Positions 1-6,063 of a stretch of DNA of 22,470 nt are shown piece by piece (within the stretch, counting starts at the first letter, position 1; each line of letters starts with the position of its first letter). The DNA lies in assembly GCA_023436495.1 (NCBI GenBank), contig JAEZIT010000115.1, forward strand, positions 1-22,470. Reading direction: 5' to 3'. A model generated the notes under the pieces. That model saw only the letters and a list, made by a program, of their open reading frames with translations. It made no database searches and was not told the origin of the DNA. Source of the stretch: Acidobacteriota bacterium. Its GTDB lineage: Bacteria; Acidobacteriota; Blastocatellia; Pyrinomonadales; Pyrinomonadaceae. Made by a program: the position numbers and the translations under genes.

Positions 1-389
1 ATAATAAAAAAACGCGCCGGAGCTTCGAACGGGCGGTATTGCGATTCCAGTTCTATATCGCGGGTGGCTTCGACCAGAATATTCCGGTTATACGGGATCA
101 CCATGCCTACGTCAGGATGTTCGCTGAATATCACGCGTTCGTGGGCGACCTTGTCGTCCGGTTTCGGAAATTCAAAAACGCCTGCACGCCTGCACGCCGG
201 GCATTCGTCACATGCTTCTACACCTTGCCGGTTGCGGCAGAAGAAGGATTTCGCGACCTCAAGCGCAAATCGCTTCTTGCCGACGCCGTCCGGCCCGGCA
301 AACAGCAGTGCGTTCGGCAGGCGGCCTTTTGTCAGAAGACGTATCAGCACCTCCTTCGCACGTTCGTTTCCGATCAGTTTATTGAACAT
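1..389 (-). CDS. holB: DNA polymerase III delta' subunit, N-terminal part (runs off left edge)
   Basis: This is the clamp-loader subunit delta', which helps load the beta sliding clamp onto primed DNA in the cytoplasm. I translated the minus strand from the ATG at 387-389. The frame stays open to the edge, about 129 codons. It shows the opening common to clamp-loader AAA+ proteins (LIGNERAKEVL), a Walker A loop GPDGVGKK at residues 32-39, and a zinc-ribbon set of cysteines at 51, 60, 63 and 66 (spacing CxxCxxC at the end). These features are typical of HolB and DnaX. The small zinc module soon after the P-loop and the position right after thymidylate kinase favour HolB, a common pairing in bacteria. 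Only 6 bases separate it from the upstream tmk stop, so it is probably co-transcribed with hfq and tmk. No clear Shine-Dalgarno is visible. The C-terminal two thirds are outside the window. Confidence 0.88.
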   Translation of the reverse strand, partial: MFNKLIGNERAKEVLIRLLTKGRLPNALLFAGPDGVGKKRFALEVAKSFFCRNRQGVEACDECPACRRAGVFEFPKPDDKVAHERVIFSEHPDVGMVIPYNRNILVEATRDIELESQYRPFEAPARFFI

Positions 390-395
390 CTGAAT

Positions 396-1037
396 TTACG
401 CGGTTCCGAGGTTCAGGAACGTCGTTACCTCTCTCACGACGCGTGCGTGAACGTCTTCCAAAGGCCCGTTTGCGTCGATGACGTGAAATCGCTCCGGCTC
501 ATCCGCCGCGATTCGCAGGTAAGCTCGGCGAACGCGCTCATAAAAATCCGCGGTCTCCATATCCATACGGTTCGCCCGCTCGCCGCCGTCCTTTCGCGAA
601 CCGGTCCGCTGCAGCGCGTTCTCGACCGTAATATCGAAAAACAGCGTCAGGCCCGGCTTCAGCCCGCCGGTCGCCTGTTCTATTATCTAATTTACGATCT
701 GTTCGGAAAAACCGCGGCCGGCTCCCTGATATGCGTACGTCGCGTCCGCGTATCGGTCGGATATTACGATGCGTCCTTGCTCAAGTGCGGGTTTAATGAG
801 GAATTCGACGTGCTGCGCGCGGTCGGCGGCAAACAGCAGCAGCTCTGCCATCGGCGCGACCGTTTCTTCGGTCTCGAGAAATGCTTCGCGCAAGCGCCTC
901 CCGAGCGGCGTTCCACCCGGCTGGCACGTCGTTATGCAATCGATACCGCGCTGTCGAAGGTCGCCGGCAAGCATGCGCAACTGCGTTGACTTCCCGCTTC
1001 CGTCAATCCCTTCAAACGTAATGAATTTTCCTAGCAA
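396..1037 (-). pseudogene. tmk: Thymidylate kinase, interrupted by an in-frame TAG codon
   Basis: Thymidylate kinase phosphorylates dTMP to dTDP in dTTP synthesis. Read through one TAG at 687-689, the frame is 213 codons plus a TAA stop at 396-398, the normal family length. The N-terminal 116 residues contain the P-loop (FEGIDGSGKST, residues 8-18) and the DRY motif (94-96) followed by AYQGAGRG. The part after the TAG carries ATGGLKPGLTLFFDI and a LID-type region ending in FYERVRRAYL, all in the same frame, so no indel is involved. The TAG is one base from CAG, GAG or AAG. No usable restart codon lies just after it, so an unsuppressed product would be a 116-residue fragment. The usual REPGGT motif reads CQPGGT here. 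The start is a TTG 6 bases after the hfq stop with a weak ribosome site. Either an assembly or base-call error, a recent mutation, or readthrough; TAG is an ordinary stop in three other genes here. Confidence 0.85.
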
Positions 1038-1043
1038 CCTTGT

Positions 1044-1271
1044 TTATTCGGCGACCGCTGCCTTTTTTTCCTGTGAGATAGTGGATATAGAATGTTTAAA
1101 AATAAGAAAATCCTGGCCGCCCACATCGAGCAAAACAGAGAACTTGTCGAAGCTCTTTATCCGTCCCGAAAGCGTCGTACCTTGTAAGAGATGAATGACC
1201 ACGGAAATCCGCTCGCGCCGGGCCGAATTTAAGAAAGCATCCTGAATGTTTTGGGCAGCTGGTTTTTCCAT
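1044..1271 (-). CDS. hfq: RNA chaperone Hfq
   Basis: Hfq is a hexameric Sm-like RNA chaperone that pairs small RNAs with mRNAs. The 75-residue protein has the whole Sm fold: QDAFLN near the start (proximal-site glutamine and aspartate), the RRER patch of the rim at about 18-21, the Sm1 segment GRIKSFDKFSVLL, and the Sm2 motif FKHSIST (E. coli has YKHAIST). The C-terminal tail is only about a dozen residues, much shorter than the E. coli tail and like many non-enteric Hfq proteins. It lies downstream of miaA, the common miaA-hfq order, but has its own strong promoter at 1316-1343. It is followed after 6 bases by tmk, so hfq, tmk and holB probably share a transcript. A purine-rich GAGAA sits 5' of the ATG as a weak ribosome site. 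Confidence 0.96.
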   Translation of the reverse strand: MEKPAAQNIQDAFLNSARRERISVVIHLLQGTTLSGRIKSFDKFSVLLDVGGQDFLIFKHSISTISQEKKAAVAE

Positions 1272-1315
1272 AACATTTTCTCTTTTATTTACTTGAATTT
1301 ATAATTGCGTCTTCG

Positions 1316-1343
1316 ATTATAGCAAATTTGAAATATCAGACAA
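1316..1343 (-). promoter_or_regulatory. Sigma70-type promoter of hfq-tmk-holB
   Basis: On the minus strand TTGTCT (1338-1343) and a perfect TATAAT (1316-1321) are separated by 16 bases. They lie in the 130-base AT-rich gap between miaA and hfq. Transcription would begin near 1309 and give an hfq leader of about 40 bases. This is the best promoter match I found in the window. It implies that hfq is not dependent on miaA transcription. Confidence 0.6.
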
Positions 1344-1401
1344 GATTTTTCTTAAAACCGTATATTTGTGCCAAATCCCGGTCGAATGCAACAAAGAAAT
1401 G

Positions 1402-2346
1402 TCATGATCCAATGAGTCTCCATAACCTATCACGGACCTTCAGATCATCCCCGAAACCGTCCAGCCACGTTACTCCTTCTTCCTTTTTGAACCATGTTAT
1501 TTGCCGTTTTGAATAATGACGAACGTCGCGTGCGGACTCCTCGACCGCGCTCTCCAACGTCCTCTCTCCACGCAAATATTCGCAAACGCGCCGGTACGCA
1601 TGTGAACCGAGTGCGTTTGTCTCGTCCGGCAAACCCGCTTCGCGCAGGAGTTTCACTTCTTCGACAAGGCCCGCTTCGAAATGCGCCGCTGTGCGTACGT
1701 TGATCTTTTCATACAATTCGTCACGCGGCGGATTCAGCACGAAAATTCTGATCCGGTCGGCAAATTCCGGCGGTTCGGCACGGTTCGGCTGTTGTTCCGA
1801 TATCCGCTTTCCCGTTTGGAAATAAACCTCCAGCGCACGCATGACCCGCACGTAATCGCGCGGGAACAACTTTTCCGCGGCTTCGCTGTCGACCCGCCGC
1901 AGCATTCTATGCAAATGCTCCGCACCGCGCCGTTCGCGGATACCGCGCAGCCGTTCACGCAACCGCTCGTCCGTTTTCGGGCTTTCAAAAAGCGGCCGCC
2001 GCAGCGTGCGCAGGTAAAATCCCGTCCCGCCCACCAGCACCGGCACGCGCCCGCGCGATTCGATCTCGCGGATCTTTTCCGCCGCGTCGTCTGCCCAATC
2101 GGCTGCAGTGTAATTCACCGCTGCGGGCACGTACCCGATCAAATGGTGCGGCACGCCGCGCATCTCTTCCGCGGTCGGCTTTGCAGTGGCGATCTCGATC
2201 TCCTTATAGATCTGCACCGAATCGCAATTGATCACCTCGCCGCCAACACGTAGGGCGAGCTCAACGCCGAGCGTCGTCTTCCCCGACGCTGTCGGGCCGA
2301 CGATGGCATAGATCGGTCTTGGTACATTTAGATCGGGATCGGACAT
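1402..2346 (-). CDS. miaA: tRNA dimethylallyltransferase MiaA
   Basis: MiaA transfers a dimethylallyl group to N6 of adenosine 37 in tRNAs that read codons starting with U. The P-loop IVGPTASGKTT lies at about residues 14-24, followed by the family's CDSVQIYKE (substrate-binding aspartate and serine). GVPHHLIGYVP and VPVLVGGTGFYL come next, and RQITWFKKEEGVTWLD ends the protein. The length of 314 residues is normal. The frame is open to a TTG at 2415, but the extra 23 residues are a low-complexity Pro/Arg stretch unlike the family, so I use the ATG at 2344-2346. A TATACT lies only 9 bases before this ATG and no Shine-Dalgarno is present, so a leaderless mRNA is possible, although no good -35 accompanies it. 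Downstream, hfq follows after 130 bases. Confidence 0.95.
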   Translation of the reverse strand: MSDPDLNVPRPIYAIVGPTASGKTTLGVELALRVGGEVINCDSVQIYKEIEIATAKPTAEEMRGVPHHLIGYVPAAVNYTAADWADDAAEKIREIESRGRVPVLVGGTGFYLRTLRRPLFESPKTDERLRERLRGIRERRGAEHLHRMLRRVDSEAAEKLFPRDYVRVMRALEVYFQTGKRISEQQPNRAEPPEFADRIRIFVLNPPRDELYEKINVRTAAHFEAGLVEEVKLLREAGLPDETNALGSHAYRRVCEYLRGERTLESAVEESARDVRHYSKRQITWFKKEEGVTWLDGFGDDLKVRDRLWRLIGS

Positions 2347-2418
2347 TCTGCTGAAAGTATAAACGCTAACCCGCGGCCGCGGGAACACGAACGCCGGAAT
2401 TCGCGGTCTTGGCAAAAA

Positions 2419-2580
2419 GATCTGCAGCTAATCGGTCAATTATGGTAAATTTCTTTCAGTTTCCGATGGCAGGTTTACAAGCACTTCGACTTATCAGCCG
2501 GAACTTTTAGCACGGATCTATTCTTCTGGGGCAGCAGCGGTACGCTCGTTATTCCTTGTCTGCGCGGATCTGCGGCTAAT
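2419..2580. repeat. Pair of 14-bp direct repeats in the miaA-Tudor gap
   Basis: GATCTGCAGCTAAT (2419-2432) and GATCTGCGGCTAAT (2567-2580) match at 13 of 14 bases, 148 bases apart in the same orientation. They sit in the 271-base gap between the miaA start and the Tudor-like gene. I see no inverted ends or open frame between them. Apart from these copies and the ribosome site before 2618, I find nothing in this gap. The words resemble dispersed intergenic repeats of many environmental bacterial genomes, which is recollection only. Confidence 0.4.
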
Positions 2581-2617
2581 GCCTTAAATTAACTATTCTT
2601 AGGAGCAAAAACCATAA

Positions 2618-2935
2618 ATGGGAAATTGGAAAGTGGGCGACAGGGCCCTGGTTCAATGGAGCGGCGACGGAGATTGGTATCCGGCGTCAGTAACGGGCGT
2701 GTCCGATTCGCAGTATTACGTCATTTTCGATGACGGCGATGAGGAATGGACGAACGATGCCCGAATGACGCCGGAGAACCTGACGGCAGGGGACAAGGTT
2801 CTCGGCAATTGGAAACGCGGCGGCGAGTATTACCCCGGAACCATAGCCGCCCGCGCCGGAAATGTTCTGGCGATCGATTACGACGACGGCGACAAGGAAA
2901 CATTAACCATCGCAAGGATCAAGGTCCGACGATAA
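2618..2935 (+). CDS. Small protein with two tandem Tudor/Agenet-like domains
   Basis: The 105-residue protein contains two copies of a small beta-barrel pattern. Copy 1 (about residues 3-50) has WKVGDRALVQW, then WYPASV, then YYVIFDDGDEEW. Copy 2 (about 56-105) has AGDKVLGNWKRGGEYYPGTI and then IDYDDGDKET. The pattern of an aromatic before a Y/WYPA strand, followed by an F/Y-DDGD-E turn, is that of Tudor, Agenet and related barrels, which in eukaryotes bind methylated residues. Its bacterial role is not known to me. There is no signal peptide or membrane segment, so it is probably cytoplasmic. AGGAG lies upstream with a rather long spacer of 12 bases. A hairpin follows the stop. Charge is acidic in both DDGD loops. 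Confidence 0.8.
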   Translation: MGNWKVGDRALVQWSGDGDWYPASVTGVSDSQYYVIFDDGDEEWTNDARMTPENLTAGDKVLGNWKRGGEYYPGTIAARAGNVLAIDYDDGDKETLTIARIKVRR

Positions 2936-2942
2936 TTCCAAC

Positions 2943-2978
2943 AAGGCCGGTCATATATCGGCCTTTCCTTTCTTCTTC
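2943..2978 (+). terminator. Intrinsic terminator after the Tudor-like gene
   Basis: A 7-bp stem (AAGGCCG at 2943-2949 with CGGCCTT at 2959-2965) encloses a 9-base loop and is followed by a pyrimidine-rich tract with several T runs. It lies 8 bases after the Tudor stop and ends 16 bases before the GH92 start, so it separates the two genes or attenuates entry into GH92. Confidence 0.6.
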
Positions 2979-2981
2979 AAG

Positions 2982-5324
2982 ATGAGATCATTCGCATTAA
3001 TACTGCTTCTGCTATTCACGGTCAGCGCCGCCGCGCGGGCTCAGGCGAACTACGCCCGCTACGTCGATCCGTTTATCGGCACCCAGAAAATGGGCCACAC
3101 GTATCCGGGCGCGACCGTTCCGTTCGGCGCGGTCCAGCTTTCGCCGGACACCGACCAACAGCCGCACAACATTGGTGGCAAATATAACAAGGACGCTTAT
3201 AAATACTGCGCCGGATATCAATACGACGACCGCGAGATCGTCGGGTTTTCGCACACGCATTTCAGCGGCACCGGCCACAGCGACCTGGGCGATTTTCTGA
3301 TCATGCCGACGGTCGGCCCGCTGCAGCTCGAACCGGGCACGAAAGGTGATCCGAAGAGCGGTTTCCGGTCGGCTTTTTCGCACGCGAACGAAAAGGCTGA
3401 GCCCGGTTATTACAGCGTCCGCCTCGACGACGACAACATCCTTGCCGAAATGACGGCGACGACGCGTGTCGGCATGCACCGCTATACTTTTCCGGCAACG
3501 GATAATGCCCATATCGTCCTTGATCTGATGCACGGCATCTACAATTACGACGACAAGAACGTCTGGACATTCGTTCGCGTCGAAGACGGCCGCCGCATCG
3601 TTGGATACCGCCAGACGAATGGCTGGGCGCGCACCCGGACCGTCTATTTCGCGATGGAGTTTTCGAAGCCGTTCAAGTCATACGGCTTCAAGAATTACGA
3701 AACGCAGGATTATAAGGGCTTTTGGCGAAAGTTCGACCAGACGCGCAACTTCCCCGAAGCCGCCGGCAAACAGATCCGCGCGTATTTCGATTTCGACACC
3801 GCCGCTGGCGAGCCCGTCCTGATCAAATTCGCCATATCGCCCGTCTCGACCGAAGGCGCCGTCAAGAACATGCAGGCCGAAATTCCACACTGGGATTTCG
3901 ACCGCATCAGACGCGAAGCGCACGCCGCCTGGAACGCGGAACTGGGCAAGGTCGCCGTCACGATGCCCTCCGAAGACGACATGGTCAATTTCTACACGGC
4001 GCTATATCACACGTTCCTGTCGCCGACGGTATATATGGACGTCGACGGCCGCTACAAAGGCCTCGATCAAAACGTTCATACAAATGCGGAAGTCCGCACG
4101 TCAGTAAGGGCGAATCACCCAACTCAAGCCAGCGACATACCTGTCAATTACACAACATTCTCGCTCTGGGACACGTACCGAGCGCTCCATCCGCTGTTGA
4201 ATATTATTCAGCCCAAACGCAACGGCGACATGGTCCGGTCGATGGTCGCGCATTACGACCAGAGCGTTCATAAAATGCTGCCAGTTTGGTCGCATTACGC
4301 AAACGAAAATTGGTGCATGATCGGCTATCACAGCGTCAGCGTCATCGCGGACGCCATCGTGTCGGGAAATCTTACCGGTGCCGAAGCGATGAAGGCCCTC
4401 GAAGCCTCCGCACAGACCGCGCGCACGAATTATTTCGACGGGCTTGAATATTACATCCGGCTTGGATACGTTCCCGAAGACAAAAATTCTTCGTCTGTTT
4501 CAAAAACGCTCGAATACGCCTATGACGATTGGGCGATCGCGCAGGCAGCGAAAAAGCTCGGCCGAAATGATCTCTACGAAGAATTTATCAAACGCTCCGA
4601 AAATTGGCGGAACGTTTTCGATCCGGCATCGGGTTTTATGCGGCCAAAGATGAGCGACGGAAAATTCCGCGAGAAATTCGACCCGCTGCAGACACACGAT
4701 CAGGGCTTTATCGAAGGAAACGCCTGGAATTACAGCCTGTACGTGCCGCACCGTCCGGAAGAGTTGATAGCCGTCATGGGCGGAAAAACGAAGTTCGCGA
4801 AATACCTGGACGAACTGTTCACCATGCACTTGCCCGACGAGTTCTTCGCCGAAACCGAAGACATCACCCGCGAAGGCATCATCGGCAATTACGTCCACGG
4901 CAACGAACCCTCGCATCATGTCGCTTATCTCTATAATTGGACCGACGAACTATGGAAAACGCAGGAGCGCGTGCGGATGATCCTGAAAAACCAATACCGC
5001 CCGGCTCCGGACGGCCTCGGCGGCAATGATGATTGCGGCCAAATGTCCGCCTGGTACCTGTTCACCGCGCTTGGCTTCTATCCCGTAGCGCCCGGCTCCG
5101 GGCAATATCAATTAGGCAGTCCGGCGGTAAAGTCGGCATCGGTCAAACTGGAGAACGGAAAGACCTTCACCGTCGAAGCCGTAAACCAAAGCGACAAAAA
5201 TGTTTATGTGGAACGGGTCATGCTAGACGGCAGGCCGTTGGAACGCCGATACATTACGCATTCCGAGATAGCGAATGGCGGAAAGCTGACCTTCCACATG
5301 TCGCCGCTGCCGCGTAAGAAATGA
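2982..5324 (+). CDS. Secreted GH92 family glycoside hydrolase (alpha-mannosidase type)
   Basis: GH92 enzymes are calcium-dependent exo-acting alpha-mannosidases that trim mannose from glycans such as N-glycans and mannans. The 780-residue product begins with a signal peptide (charged MRSF, hydrophobic LILLLLF, cut near ARAQA), so it acts in the periplasm or outside. Family landmarks appear in order: YVDPFIGT and HTYPGATVPFGAVQLSPDT (about 27-57), CAGYQYDD (about 76), GFSHTHFSGTGHSDLGDF (about 88-105), SLWDTYRALHPLLNIIQP (about 393-410), EGNAWNYSLYVPH (about 580), NEPSHHVAYLYNW (about 641) and GNDDCGQMSAWYLFTALGFYP (about 682). The EGNAW glutamate and GNDD aspartates fall in the regions that carry the catalytic acid and base in studied members. 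No SusC/SusD, other glycosidase or regulator adjoins it. The start ATG has no clear Shine-Dalgarno but fits the signal peptide. Confidence 0.94.
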   Translation: MRSFALILLLLFTVSAAARAQANYARYVDPFIGTQKMGHTYPGATVPFGAVQLSPDTDQQPHNIGGKYNKDAYKYCAGYQYDDREIVGFSHTHFSGTGHSDLGDFLIMPTVGPLQLEPGTKGDPKSGFRSAFSHANEKAEPGYYSVRLDDDNILAEMTATTRVGMHRYTFPATDNAHIVLDLMHGIYNYDDKNVWTFVRVEDGRRIVGYRQTNGWARTRTVYFAMEFSKPFKSYGFKNYETQDYKGFWRKFDQTRNFPEAAGKQIRAYFDFDTAAGEPVLIKFAISPVSTEGAVKNMQAEIPHWDFDRIRREAHAAWNAELGKVAVTMPSEDDMVNFYTALYHTFLSPTVYMDVDGRYKGLDQNVHTNAEVRTSVRANHPTQASDIPVNYTTFSLWDTYRALHPLLNIIQPKRNGDMVRSMVAHYDQSVHKMLPVWSHYANENWCMIGYHSVSVIADAIVSGNLTGAEAMKALEASAQTARTNYFDGLEYYIRLGYVPEDKNSSSVSKTLEYAYDDWAIAQAAKKLGRNDLYEEFIKRSENWRNVFDPASGFMRPKMSDGKFREKFDPLQTHDQGFIEGNAWNYSLYVPHRPEELIAVMGGKTKFAKYLDELFTMHLPDEFFAETEDITREGIIGNYVHGNEPSHHVAYLYNWTDELWKTQERVRMILKNQYRPAPDGLGGNDDCGQMSAWYLFTALGFYPVAPGSGQYQLGSPAVKSASVKLENGKTFTVEAVNQSDKNVYVERVMLDGRPLERRYITHSEIANGGKLTFHMSPLPRKK

Positions 5325-5330
5325 GCGCCT

Positions 5331-5411
5331 TCATGTGCGAAAATAGGTTACGATCAGTATAAGGACGAGAATCAAAACCGCACCGATGATCTGACTTCGG
5401 GAGAATCGCAT
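5331..5411 (-). CDS. Possible 26-residue single-pass membrane peptide
   Basis: A short frame on the minus strand starts with ATG at 5409-5411 and stops with TGA at 5331-5333. The peptide has a basic start (MRFSRSQ), a long run of Ile/Leu/Val (IIGAVLILVLILIV) and a short basic end (TYFRT), an ideal single transmembrane helix. It fits almost exactly the 91-base gap between the GH92 stop (5324) and the lysoplasmalogenase start (5416), running opposite to both. No Shine-Dalgarno is visible upstream of the ATG, which is the main argument against it. I do not recognise the peptide as a named family. Confidence 0.3.
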   Translation of the reverse strand: MRFSRSQIIGAVLILVLILIVTYFRT

Positions 5412-5415
5412 AAAG

Positions 5416-6063
5416 GTGAATACCGCTGCCGCCGCATCTATCGTTTGCATCGCCTCCGCGCTTGCTCTTGTTGCGGCGGAGCGGCGAAATTCCGATGCGG
5501 GCCGCTGGATTTTTAAGATTCTGGCAAGCACCGCATTCATCGCAGTCGCCTTCGCGAACGGCGCGCAGGCAACGAGGTATGGCCGCTTGATACTTCTGGC
5601 CCTCGCGCTCAGCTGGCTCGGCGATGTGCTTCTTCTCTCAAAACGCGAATCGTCGTTTCTTGCTGGCATCGCCGCCTTTCTGCTCGCGCACGTCGCGTTC
5701 GCCTTTGCATTCGCGTCGCTGCCGGTCACATTGAACGAGATCCTCTTCGGACTGCTTATTATGTCCGTCGTCGGCGCCGGTTTGCTCTATTGGCTGCTGC
5801 CGAAACTTTCGGGTGTTTTCAGGATCGCCGTTCCCGCGTACGTGGCCGCGATCGTGATCATGTGCGGCATCGCCATCGCCGCCGGAGTCGCCGGCAATTC
5901 AAAATTAATTCCGCTCGGAGCTCTGATCTTTGCCGCGTCGGACGTCTTCGTCGCACGCGACCGTTTCGTCGAACACGCCTTTGCAAACAAAGCGGTCGGC
6001 CTGCCGCTCTATTACGTCGCCCAGCTCTGCTTGGCTTTATCTGTCGTTAATATGCCGTCGTGA
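5416..6063 (+). CDS. YhhN-type lysoplasmalogenase family membrane protein
   Basis: The 215-residue protein is almost wholly hydrophobic with about eight predicted membrane helices, as in the YhhN/TMEM86 family. In the animal members this family cleaves the vinyl ether bond of lysoplasmalogens. Family-like segments are LSWLGDVLLL (about 75-84), FLLAHVAFAFAF (about 88-99), the second half ALIFAASDVFVARDRF (about 169-184), and a closing PLYYVAQLCLALS. The paired aspartates in helices 3 and 7 (GD and SD) are the conserved acidic positions I associate with this family. The start is GTG. GGGAG lies 12 bases upstream, somewhat distant. The last 17 bases overlap the convergent SpoIID gene. Substrate in this organism is unknown. 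Confidence 0.85.
   Translation: MNTAAAASIVCIASALALVAAERRNSDAGRWIFKILASTAFIAVAFANGAQATRYGRLILLALALSWLGDVLLLSKRESSFLAGIAAFLLAHVAFAFAFASLPVTLNEILFGLLIMSVVGAGLLYWLLPKLSGVFRIAVPAYVAAIVIMCGIAIAAGVAGNSKLIPLGALIFAASDVFVARDRFVEHAFANKAVGLPLYYVAQLCLALSVVNMPS

Noticed and set aside
687..689. Genome-wide TAG recoding to explain the tmk amber codon
   Set aside because: TAG ends the genes at 14716, 16493 and 20152 at sensible protein ends, so it works as a stop here.
39..989. 316-codon plus-strand open frame
   Set aside because: It lies opposite thymidylate kinase and delta', both recognised on the minus strand; no family motif is present and it is a GC-rich shadow frame.
2415..2415. miaA start at the TTG of 2415
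   Set aside because: The added 23 residues are a Pro/Arg stretch absent from MiaA proteins; the ATG at 2346 is better.
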